Shown: piece by piece, positions 1 through 5,205 of the stretch
How positions within the stretch are numbered: position 1 is the stretch's first letter
Layout: each line of letters opens with the position of its first letter
Assembly: GCA_015234495.1 (NCBI GenBank)
Contig: JADGMZ010000111.1
Coordinates: 1-5,205, forward strand
DNA: 5,205 nucleotides
Direction: 5' to 3'
DNA from: Brevundimonas sp.
GTDB lineage: Bacteria; Pseudomonadota; Alphaproteobacteria; Caulobacterales; Caulobacteraceae
Position numbers and translations under genes: made by a program
Notes under the pieces: generated by a model
Database searches by the model: none
What the model saw: the letters and a program-made list of their open reading frames with translations, nothing else
Told to the model about the DNA's origin: nothing

Positions 1-289
1 CCGCAAGCTGAAGCCCGAGGAGTTCCAGGGCGGCACCTTCAGCGTGTCCAACCTCGGCATGTTCGGCATCAAGTCGTTCGCCTCGATCATCAACGAGCCG
101 CAGGGCGCCATCATGAGCGTCGGGGCAGGGGAGCCGCGCCCCGTGGTCAGGGACGGGCAACTGGCCGTCGCCACCGTGATGTCGGTCACCCTGACCTGCG
201 ACCATCGCGTGGTCGACGGCGCGATCGGCGCCAAATTCCTGCAGGTCTTCAAGGCGATGATCGAAGAACCTGTGACGATGCTGGCGTAG
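1..289 (+). CDS. pdhC: Dihydrolipoamide acetyltransferase (E2) of the pyruvate dehydrogenase complex, C-terminal fragment
   Basis: This is the 3' end of a gene whose start lies left of the window; 95 codons are read in the frame starting at base 2, ending in TAG at 287-289. E2 moves the acetyl group from its lipoyl arm to CoA and forms the core of the cytoplasmic complex. The fragment is the end of the 2-oxoacid dehydrogenase acyltransferase domain. It shows the [15 protein letters not shown] strand-turn, the [12 protein letters not shown] segment, and the catalytic DHRVVDG motif (about 200-220) with the active-site histidine, then the usual [12 protein letters not shown] tail. The lipoyl and E1/E3-binding domains are outside the window. 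The E3 gene begins 10 bases after the stop, which suggests one transcript. The pyruvate assignment, rather than 2-oxoglutarate or branched-chain, rests on sequence flavour ([15 protein letters not shown]) and E3 adjacency. The acyltransferase identity is very secure; the exact complex is less so. Confidence 0.93.
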   Translation, partial: RKLKPEEFQGGTFSVSNLGMFGIKSFASIINEPQGAIMSVGAGEPRPVVRDGQLAVATVMSVTLTCDHRVVDGAIGAKFLQVFKAMIEEPVTMLA

Positions 290-296
290 GGAAGAG
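288..296 (+). promoter_or_regulatory. Ribosome binding site of lpdA
   Basis: The purine run AGGGAAGAG begins on the last two bases of the E2 stop codon. AGGGA is 7 bases from the GTG at 300. It supports the GTG start and coupling to the upstream gene. The match to the anti-Shine-Dalgarno sequence is moderate. Confidence 0.55.
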
Positions 297-299
297 ACC

Positions 300-1703
300 G
301 TGGCTGAATTCGACCTCATCGTCATCGGCTCGGGCCCCGGCGGCTATGTCGCAGCCATCCGCGCCAGCCAACTGGGCCTGAAGACGGCTATCGTCGAGCG
401 CGAGGCGCTGGGCGGCATCTGCCTGAACTGGGGCTGCATCCCGACCAAGGCCCTGCTCAAGTCCGGCGAGAAGTACGAGAGTCTGTCGCACCTGAAGGAC
501 TACGGCCTGTCGGCCGAGAAGGTCGGCTTCGATTTCGACGCCATCATCGCCCGTTCGCGCGGGGTGGCCGCCCAGATGAACAAGGGCGTCGCCTTCCTGA
601 TGAAGAAGCACAAGGTCGAGGTGATCGAGGGCTCGGCAAAGCTGGAGAAGGGCAGGGACGCGCCGAAGGTGGTCATCGCCCTGAAGGCGGGCGGTTCGCG
701 CACGGTCGAGGCGAAAACGGTCATGCTGGCGGTCGGCGCCCGCGCCAAGGCCATCCCGCAGATCGGCCTGGAGGCTGACGGCGACCGTATCTGGGCCTAT
801 CGCGAGGCCATGGCCCCGAAGCAGATTCCGGCCTCCATCGTGGTCATCGGCTCGGGCGCCATCGGCGTGGAATTCGGCAGCTTCTACCGTGCCTTGGGCG
901 TGGAAGTTACCGTGGTGGAAGCGGTCGACCGGATCATGCCGGTCGAGGATGAGGAAGTGTCCAAGGCGGCGCAGAAGGCCTTCGAGAAGCGCGGCATGAA
1001 ATTCCGCACCGGCTGCAAGGTCACCGGCGTCAAGAAGGCCGGGAAGGGCGTGCAGGTGGCCATCGAGGCCGGCGGCAAGGCCGAGACGCTGGAGGCCGAG
1101 GTGTGCATCTCCGCGGTTGGGATCACCGGCAACACGGACGGCATTGGTCTGGAAGCCTTGGGGGGCGCCATGGACCTCCGCCATATCACCATCGACAGCC
1201 ACTGCCAGACCAATGTGAAGGGGCTGTACGCCATCGGCGACTGCGCCGGCGCGCCGTGGCTGGCCCACAAGGCCTCGCACGAGGGCATCCACGCCGCCGA
1301 ACACATCGCCGGCTTCAAGACGCCGAACGTCCATTCGCCGATCGCCGGCTGCACCTACGCCCAGCCGCAGGTCGCCTCGGTCGGGATCACCGAACAGGCG
1401 GCGCGCGAGGCCAAGCGCGAGGTCAGGATCGGCCGTTTCCCGTTCCGGGTGAACGGCAAGGCCGTGGCCGCCGGCGAGATCGAGGGCTTCGTCAAGACCA
1501 TCTTCGACGCCAAGACCGGCGCCCTGATCGGCGCCCACATGATCGGCGCCGAGGTCACCGAGATGATCCAGGGCTATGTCACCGCCATCACGCTCGAGGC
1601 CACGGAAGAAGAGATGCACGGCATCGTCTATCCGCACCCGACCATGTCCGAGGCCATGCACGAGGCCTCGCTGGACGCCTGGCAGCGCGTTCTGCATATC
1701 TGA
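300..1703 (+). CDS. lpdA: Dihydrolipoamide dehydrogenase (E3)
   Basis: This is a complete 467-residue flavoprotein, the usual family length. It reoxidises the dihydrolipoyl arm of E2 using FAD, a redox disulfide and NAD+. Domains in order: the FAD-binding Rossmann motif GSGPGGYVAA at residues 10-19; the redox-active disulfide C41-LNWG-C46 followed by IPTKALL; the NAD-binding motif GSGAIG at 184-189 with an acidic residue (E207) at the end of the second strand; the second FAD contact GLYAIGDCAG at 308-317; and the C-terminal dimerisation domain with the catalytic pair H446 and E451 in HPTMSEA. No key residue is missing. The start is GTG at 300: it gives the normal N-terminus (MAEFDLIVIGSG), and a purine-rich AGGGA lies 7 bases upstream, overlapping the E2 stop. 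Tight spacing implies co-transcription and translational linkage with the E2 gene. The same E3 may also serve 2-oxoglutarate dehydrogenase; this cannot be judged here. Confidence 0.97.
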   Translation: MAEFDLIVIGSGPGGYVAAIRASQLGLKTAIVEREALGGICLNWGCIPTKALLKSGEKYESLSHLKDYGLSAEKVGFDFDAIIARSRGVAAQMNKGVAFLMKKHKVEVIEGSAKLEKGRDAPKVVIALKAGGSRTVEAKTVMLAVGARAKAIPQIGLEADGDRIWAYREAMAPKQIPASIVVIGSGAIGVEFGSFYRALGVEVTVVEAVDRIMPVEDEEVSKAAQKAFEKRGMKFRTGCKVTGVKKAGKGVQVAIEAGGKAETLEAEVCISAVGITGNTDGIGLEALGGAMDLRHITIDSHCQTNVKGLYAIGDCAGAPWLAHKASHEGIHAAEHIAGFKTPNVHSPIAGCTYAQPQVASVGITEQAAREAKREVRIGRFPFRVNGKAVAAGEIEGFVKTIFDAKTGALIGAHMIGAEVTEMIQGYVTAITLEATEEEMHGIVYPHPTMSEAMHEASLDAWQRVLHI

Positions 1704-1749
1704 ACGGGCCGGGAACGCCGCAGGACGTGCCCCGGCACGCTTGGCCCGT
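1704..1749. terminator. Nested inverted repeat between convergent genes, possible bidirectional terminator
   Basis: Directly after the lpdA stop, ACGGGCC (1704-1710) is perfectly complementary to GGCCCGT (1743-1749). Inside it sits a second, shorter hairpin, CGTGC (1726-1730), loop CCCG, GCACG (1735-1739). The structure is symmetric for both strands and lies between lpdA and the convergent membrane-protein gene, as expected for a shared terminator. There is no T-run after it on either strand, so it is not a classical intrinsic terminator. It could instead act as an RNA 3'-end stabiliser, or rely on Rho. Confidence 0.4.
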
Positions 1750-1783
1750 AATGCGCCTAAGAGATATTATGTGAAATAATCGC

Positions 1784-2200
1784 TCAGGCGACGGGAGGAT
1801 CGCTGTGTCGCGATCCCTGGCGACGTTCCTCGCCCTGACGCCGGCCGCCGTTCAGCATCATCAGCTCGAGGCGTATCTCTGTCAGTCTCTGCTCGATGAA
1901 GCCGAGCGCGACGACGATGACCGCCACCGCCAGGGCCGCGGCCTCGAACGCCAGCGTCACATAAGGCAGGGCGACGCCGGCGACCTCACTGTAGATGATG
2001 GTGATGACCATCACCGTGGCGACCAGGCCCAGCGCGCTGAGCCCGACGCCGCGCATTGTCGACTGCATCGGCGCCTTCTGATTGATGCGGCTACCGGGCT
2101 TGCGGCGGTCCCGGCCGCGGCGCTCCACGGGCGCCCGCCGTTCGCTGGCAAGCGCGGCCTCCTCCTGTTTCCGGGCAAGCACGTCAGCTTCGATAGCCAT
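1784..2200 (-). CDS. Small two-pass membrane protein with Arg-rich ends, unknown function
   Basis: This is a 138-residue protein whose family I do not recognise. Residues 1-50 are hydrophilic: an acidic/Ala-rich stretch that could be helical (MAIEADVLARKQEEAALASE), then a basic run with ERRAPVERR and RDRRKPGSR. Two hydrophobic segments follow at about 51-70 and 77-101, joined by a short loop (YSEVAGVALP). Then comes an amphipathic stretch, IEQRLTEIRLELMML (102-116), and a second Arg-rich tail (GGRRQGEERRQGSR). By the positive-inside rule both ends should be cytoplasmic, with a very short outside loop. The start is the second of two adjacent ATGs: AGGAGG at 2206-2211 is 5 bases from it but only 2 bases from the ATG at 2203-2201. 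The gene lies 22 bases downstream of the receiver gene, so the two are probably one operon and it may be a membrane partner for that pathway. Codon use matches its neighbours. There is no detectable signal peptide or enzymatic motif. Confidence 0.85.
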   Translation of the reverse strand: MAIEADVLARKQEEAALASERRAPVERRGRDRRKPGSRINQKAPMQSTMRGVGLSALGLVATVMVITIIYSEVAGVALPYVTLAFEAAALAVAVIVVALGFIEQRLTEIRLELMMLNGGRRQGEERRQGSRHSDPPVA

Positions 2201-2205
2201 CATTG

Positions 2206-2211
2206 CCTCCT
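2206..2211 (-). promoter_or_regulatory. Ribosome binding site deciding between tandem ATG codons
   Basis: A perfect AGGAGG on the minus strand lies in the 22-base gap after the receiver gene's stop. It is followed by CA and then two consecutive ATG codons. Spacing is 2 bases to the first and 5 to the second, so the second (2200-2198) should be favoured. Confidence 0.75.
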
Positions 2212-2222
2212 GTCAGACGGCG

Positions 2223-2654
2223 TCATGCAGCGGCCCTGCCGACGGACGCCTGGCGTTCTGCGCGCAGGACGTAGCGGATCTGATAGGCGAGCAACCGCCA
2301 GTTCAGGGGCTTCATCACGAATGAGGTGGCGCCGAGGTGGAAGCATCGGTCGATGGCTTCGACATCCTCGCGGCCGGTCTGGACGATGACGACGAGATCC
2401 TTCAGCGCCGGATCGTTGCGGATTCGGGTCAGGACCTCGAAGCCGTCAAGGCCGGGCATTTCGAGGTCCAGCAGGACAAGGTCGTAGCGGCCGGTGGCGA
2501 GGCTTTCGAGCGCTTCGGCGCCGTCGGCGGCGAGGTCGATCTCTGTGGCGGGGGTGGCCAGGTTGACCTGGGCGAACGCTCTCAGGATCGGATCGTCGTC
2601 GACGAACAGGATCCGGGCGTCGTCCTGAAGGACGTAGAAGAAACCGGTACTCAT
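2223..2654 (-). CDS. Single-domain response regulator (CheY-like receiver)
   Basis: This 143-residue protein consists of one receiver domain and no output domain. The fold landmarks are all present: the acidic cluster D19-D20-D21 after ARILFV, the phospho-acceptor D63 in LVLLDLEMPGLDGF, the switch residue T93 in VIVQTG, and the invariant K115 in FVMKP. A short N-terminal extension (MSTGFFYVLQDD) precedes the first strand, and a 28-residue tail ends in AAA. The sequence after the lysine (PLNWRLLAYQIRYVLRA) resembles receivers normally attached to GGDEF or EAL domains, but the stop follows soon after. It lacks the FATGUY-type motif of the alphaproteobacterial stress regulators. The start at 2654 is chosen because GGAGG (2659-2663) is 4 bases away; a longer reading from 2726 would add an untypical Arg/Gly-rich leader. 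Divergence from the hybrid kinase suggests it receives phosphate from that kinase's Hpt domain and signals by protein contact; this is inference. Confidence 0.95.
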   Translation of the reverse strand: MSTGFFYVLQDDARILFVDDDPILRAFAQVNLATPATEIDLAADGAEALESLATGRYDLVLLDLEMPGLDGFEVLTRIRNDPALKDLVVIVQTGREDVEAIDRCFHLGATSFVMKPLNWRLLAYQIRYVLRAERQASVGRAAA

Positions 2655-2658
2655 GGGA

Positions 2659-2663
2659 CCTCC
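2659..2663 (-). promoter_or_regulatory. Ribosome binding site of the receiver gene
   Basis: GGAGG on the minus strand is followed by TCCC and the ATG at 2654-2652. It fixes the receiver's start and excludes the upstream in-frame codon at 2726. Confidence 0.75.
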
Positions 2664-2685
2664 ACGGAAGGACGACCGCCCTCCC

Positions 2686-2701
2686 CTTGTCCCCCGACAA
2701 G
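2686..2701. promoter_or_regulatory. Perfect hairpin in the leader of the receiver gene
   Basis: CTTGTC (2686-2691), loop CCCC, GACAAG (2696-2701) form a perfect 6-bp stem with a 4-base loop. It lies about 30 bases upstream of the receiver's start codon, inside its predicted 5' untranslated RNA. In that RNA, GGGAC (2691-2695 read in reverse) can alternatively pair with GTCCC immediately before the ATG (2655-2659), next to the Shine-Dalgarno sequence. It may be an RNA element or a protein-binding palindrome; chance is not excluded. Confidence 0.35.
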
Positions 2702-2707
2702 ACGCCT

Positions 2708-2729
2708 TCATTAAGCGTCGAGTCATTAA
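2708..2729. repeat. Direct repeat TCATTAA x2, possible operator, enclosing a GANTC site
   Basis: TCATTAA occurs at 2708-2714 and again at 2723-2729, separated by 8 bases, so the copies are 15 bases start to start. Read on the minus strand they are TTAATGA repeats just after the TATACT box, a usual place for an operator controlling the receiver gene. A GAGTC (a GANTC methylation site of the CcrM type in alphaproteobacteria) lies at 2720-2724 and overlaps the second copy. The segment is distinctly AT-rich against a G+C-rich background. The binding factor is unknown. Confidence 0.4.
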
Positions 2730-2734
2730 AAGTC

Positions 2735-2742
2735 AGTATAAG
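2735..2742. promoter_or_regulatory. Overlapping back-to-back -10-like boxes of the divergent promoters
   Basis: Minus strand: TATACT (2740-2735) is one mismatch from the TATAAT consensus and would give the receiver operon a leader of about 75 bases. Plus strand: TATAAG (2737-2742) overlaps it and would start transcription roughly 17 bases before the kinase start codon. Neither has a convincing TTGACA-like -35 box (the best minus-strand candidate, TGAATA, matches 3 of 6). The promoters may need an activator or another sigma factor, and the exact boxes are uncertain. Confidence 0.35.
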
Positions 2743-2765
2743 CTCAGGTATCTGCGGGTATTCAG

Positions 2766-5205
2766 GTGACCGGGTTGGGGAGTTCATCGGGCCGAAGCGG
2801 CGGGTCCATACGCCGGAAGCTGGTGGGTCTGGTGTTCGCCGCCCTGGCGACGACCTGCGTCGTCGTCGCCACCATGATGGGCTGGACCGATGCTCGCCGG
2901 CAGACCGCGCTGGAGGCCGATCGCCTCACCGGGACCGCCGCCGTCATCGGCTCCTTCGCCGCCAGCCCGGTGAGGGACAACGATCGCGTCGGGACGTTCA
3001 CCGCCCTGCGCGCCATCGCCCAGATGCCCGAAGTCACCTACGGCCGGATCGAGACCGAAGACGGCCTGCTGCTGGCAGAGACCGGCGGCGGCGTGCGCCT
3101 GGCGACCGACGCCAGGGTGTCGAGCGGCGACCGGCTGTCGGTCTGGTCGGTGCTGTCGACGGGCACCCTGCAGGTCAGCGCCCCCGTGGTCAGTCAGGGC
3201 GACACGGTCGGCCGCATCACCCTGCTGGCGAAGACGCCGGGCCTGCGCGAGCGGGTGCTGGGCTCAGTGCTGATCGCCCTGATCGGCACCGTCATCGCGG
3301 CCCTGGCGGGCCTGCTGATCGCCCTGCGCCTGGCCCGCCGCATCAGCGAGCCGATCGTCCGCCTCGCGGCCTTCGCCAACCAGGTGCGCGACAGCGAGGA
3401 TTTCTCGGCCGATCCGGACATCCAGGCCGACGGAGAGGTCGGGGACCTGGTCGGCGGTCTCACGTCCATGCTGCAGGGCCTGAGGGAGCGGGACCGGCGC
3501 ATCGCCGACCACGTGGCGGGCCTGGAGGACACGGTGGCCCGGCGCACCGCCGAGCTCAGCGAGGCCAAGCTGGCGGCCGAGGCGGCGAATGCGGCGAAGT
3601 CGGACTTCCTGGCGGTGATGAGCCACGAGATCCGCACGCCGATGAACGGCATCCTCGCGCTCAGCGAACTGCTGGCGACCTCGGACCTCTCGGTGCGGCA
3701 GAAGCGGCAGGCGGACGTGATCGCCAAGTCGGGACGGTCTCTGATCACCATCATCAACGACATCCTCGACTTCTCGAAGATCGAGGCCGGAAAGCTGGAG
3801 CTGGAGACGCTGGCCGTCGACCTGTCGGAGCTGGCCGAGGACGTCGCCAGCCTGTTCGCCGAGCGGGCGGCGGAGAAGTCGCTGGACCTCGCCGTCTTCG
3901 TCGATCCGGGCATCGGCATGGTCTCGGCCGACCCGACGCGGCTCCGCCAGGTCCTCGGCAACCTGGCCAACAATGCGATCAAGTTCACCGAGAGCGGCGG
4001 GGTGACGATCAGCGTCACGGCCGGCGGCGCCCCGGACGAGATCCGCTTCGCCATCGTCGACACCGGGCCCGGCATTGCGGCCGACAAGCTGCCGCGGCTG
4101 TTCGAGGCCTTCTCGCAGGCGGACCAGAGCACCACCCGCAAGCACGGCGGCACCGGGCTGGGCCTGACCATCTGCGACCGGCTGATCCGGGCCATGGGCG
4201 GCGAGTGGAAGCTGGAGAGCACCGAAGGCGTCGGCTCCAGCTTCGGCTTCACCGTCCCCCTCCCCGCGGCGGGCGCGGCCCCTTCCCTGCCGGGGTTCGC
4301 GGCGGGATGGACGATCAGCGTCGCCGGGGCGGCCGAACAGACCGCCGGGGCGATCAGGCGCTATGCGCAGGCCCTGGGCGTCGGGATCGCGGGGGCGGAC
4401 GAGGTCTGCGCGGTGCGGGTCGAGACCCGGGGCGAGGCCGGGGTCGCCCTGGCGTTCGCCGGGTCGGCGAACGAGTTCATGCTGGCCAGCCCGCTTCGTC
4501 GCGCCGACCTGATCCAGGCCCTGGCGCGCATGCACGCCGGCGAGGCGCCGGTCGCCGACGCCGGGACCGCGGCCGATCGTCAGGAGGCCTGCTTCCCCGG
4601 CGCCAGGGTGCTGGTGGTCGACGACTCCGAGGTCAACCGCGAGGTGGCGGCCCAGGCCCTGGAGCGGCTGGGCGTCGAGGTCGCCTTCGCGGAGGACGGG
4701 GTGGAGGCCGTGGACGCGCTGCGCGACGAGAGCTTCGACCTGGTGCTGATGGACGGCTCCATGCCGCGGCTCGACGGCTTCGAGGCCACCGTCCGCATCC
4801 GCGAGGAAGAGCGGAGCACGGGCCGGCCGCGCGCCGCCATCCTCGCCCTGACGGCCCACGTCATCGGCGCCGCCGCCGAGGCGTGGCGGGCCGCGGGGAT
4901 GGACGGCGTGGTCCACAAGCCCTTCACCCTGCAGGACCTGTCGCGGGCGCTGCAGACGCACTGCGGGCAGTTCATGGCCCCGGCGCCGGACAGGGGGGCG
5001 GCCGGGCCCGGGGGCGGCGGCGGGCGGGATGCCCCGGCCTCCGCCGACACCCTGTTCGATCCCGCGGTGCGGGAGGACCTGGCCAAGATGGCCTCGGCCG
5101 GCAAGGCCGACTTCGTGGCCCGCATCCAGGCCCTCTACGCCGAACACGCGCCGGACCGGCTGGCCGACCTGGCCGGGGCCTGGGCGGCGGAGGACGCCGG
5201 CGCCG
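2766..5205 (+). CDS. Hybrid sensor histidine kinase with two receivers and an Hpt domain, 3' end beyond the window
   Basis: The frame is open from 2766 to the window edge (813 codons); an in-frame TAA at 2739-2741 bounds it upstream. Order: basic N-terminus; membrane segment 19-40; periplasmic sensor about 41-163, CHASE8-like in pattern (tentative); membrane segment 164-187; HAMP about 188-241 with P196; coiled coil to 277; HisKA with [10 protein letters not shown], phospho-histidine H287 and the ExxT phosphatase motif; HATPase with N box [10 protein letters not shown] (N403), G1 DTGPGI (D432) and G2 GGTGLGL (461-467); a degenerate receiver about 515-590; an intact receiver with D619/D620, phospho-acceptor D663, T696 and K718; a Gly-rich linker; then from 763 the first helices of an Hpt domain, whose histidine is outside the window. 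This is the BarA/ArcB-type phosphorelay layout. The start is uncertain: GTG 2766 has no clear ribosome site, while TTG 2775 has AGGTGA 5 bases upstream. The divergent receiver gene is its probable partner. Confidence 0.94.
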   Translation, partial: MTGLGSSSGRSGGSIRRKLVGLVFAALATTCVVVATMMGWTDARRQTALEADRLTGTAAVIGSFAASPVRDNDRVGTFTALRAIAQMPEVTYGRIETEDGLLLAETGGGVRLATDARVSSGDRLSVWSVLSTGTLQVSAPVVSQGDTVGRITLLAKTPGLRERVLGSVLIALIGTVIAALAGLLIALRLARRISEPIVRLAAFANQVRDSEDFSADPDIQADGEVGDLVGGLTSMLQGLRERDRRIADHVAGLEDTVARRTAELSEAKLAAEAANAAKSDFLAVMSHEIRTPMNGILALSELLATSDLSVRQKRQADVIAKSGRSLITIINDILDFSKIEAGKLELETLAVDLSELAEDVASLFAERAAEKSLDLAVFVDPGIGMVSADPTRLRQVLGNLANNAIKFTESGGVTISVTAGGAPDEIRFAIVDTGPGIAADKLPRLFEAFSQADQSTTRKHGGTGLGLTICDRLIRAMGGEWKLESTEGVGSSFGFTVPLPAAGAAPSLPGFAAGWTISVAGAAEQTAGAIRRYAQALGVGIAGADEVCAVRVETRGEAGVALAFAGSANEFMLASPLRRADLIQALARMHAGEAPVADAGTAADRQEACFPGARVLVVDDSEVNREVAAQALERLGVEVAFAEDGVEAVDALRDESFDLVLMDGSMPRLDGFEATVRIREEERSTGRPRAAILALTAHVIGAAAEAWRAAGMDGVVHKPFTLQDLSRALQTHCGQFMAPAPDRGAAGPGGGGGRDAPASADTLFDPAVREDLAKMASAGKADFVARIQALYAEHAPDRLADLAGAWAAEDAGA

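Noticed and set aside
249..1697. A 482-codon open frame antisense to lpdA
   Set aside because: It lies wholly over a gene with all E3 catalytic motifs. Its product is low-complexity, rich in Gly, Asp, His, Leu and Arg, as expected for the antisense frame of G+C-rich codons, and has no recognisable domain.
1712..1740. EcfG general stress promoter (GGAAC box)
   Set aside because: GGAAC occurs at 1712-1716, but no CGTT lies at the required 16-17 bases downstream, and there is no plus-strand gene directly after it.
1805..2389. A 194-codon plus-strand open frame across both minus-strand genes
   Set aside because: It spans the junction of two well-supported minus-strand genes with good ribosome sites, and its product is Arg/His/Gly-rich without any domain.
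2223..2654. FATGUY-type stress single-domain receiver
   Set aside because: The defining motif after the conserved lysine is absent; the sequence there is KPLNWRLLAY.
2655..2726. Upstream extension of the receiver protein (24 more residues)
   Set aside because: The added residues are Arg/Gly-rich and unlike a receiver N-terminus. The GGAGG at 2659-2663 fits the ATG at 2654 and the extension covers the leader hairpin.
2711..2729. CtrA binding site (TTAA-N7-TTAA)
   Set aside because: Two TTAA half-sites are present at 2711-2714 and 2726-2729, but 11 bases separate them rather than 7, so the consensus is not met.
3194..4252. A 352-codon minus-strand open frame rich in Ser, Arg and Ala
   Set aside because: It is another antisense shadow of the kinase, with no motif and Ser/Arg/Ala-biased composition.
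3264..5147. A 627-codon open frame antisense to the histidine kinase
   Set aside because: The plus strand encodes a kinase with every conserved box in order. The antisense product is repetitive in Gly, Arg, Asp, Leu and His with no fold signal, which is a composition artefact.

Overview
The base composition is strongly G+C-rich, with codon third positions dominated by G and C. The gene content (an E2 and E3 pair of an alpha-type pyruvate dehydrogenase cluster, a CHASE8-like hybrid kinase, a stand-alone receiver protein, and a GANTC site in a promoter region) suggests an alphaproteobacterium, most likely Caulobacterales (Brevundimonas or Caulobacter-like). The genus is inferred from protein flavour, not from a search.

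Layout: bases 1-289 hold the C-terminal end of the dihydrolipoamide acetyltransferase (E2) of a 2-oxo acid dehydrogenase complex, probably pyruvate dehydrogenase. Ten bases later, 300-1703 encodes the complete dihydrolipoamide dehydrogenase (E3, lpdA). These look like the last genes of a pdh operon. An 80-base gap (1704-1783) with nested inverted repeats separates lpdA from a convergent two-gene unit on the minus strand. That unit is, in order of transcription, a single-domain receiver protein (2654 to 2223) and a small Arg-rich protein with two membrane segments (2200 to 1784). The two are 22 bases apart and each has a clear Shine-Dalgarno sequence.

A roughly 110-base divergent control region (2655-2765) has an AT-rich core with back-to-back -10-like boxes, two TCATTAA direct repeats, one GANTC site and a perfect short hairpin. 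On its other side a large hybrid sensor histidine kinase starts on the plus strand near 2766 and runs off the window end. Its order is membrane segment, periplasmic sensor, membrane segment, HAMP, HisKA, HATPase, a degenerate receiver, an intact receiver, then the start of an Hpt domain. This reading frame stays open to the window end.

How the genes may work together: E2 and E3 are housekeeping carbon metabolism. The other three genes look like one signalling module. The kinase would autophosphorylate at H287, pass phosphate to its own D663, then to the Hpt histidine lying beyond the window. The divergent receiver (D63) is the natural candidate for the final acceptor. The small membrane protein has no recognised family and is the least explained part of the window. 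Nothing here is clearly mobile, and no RNA gene or CRISPR array is visible.
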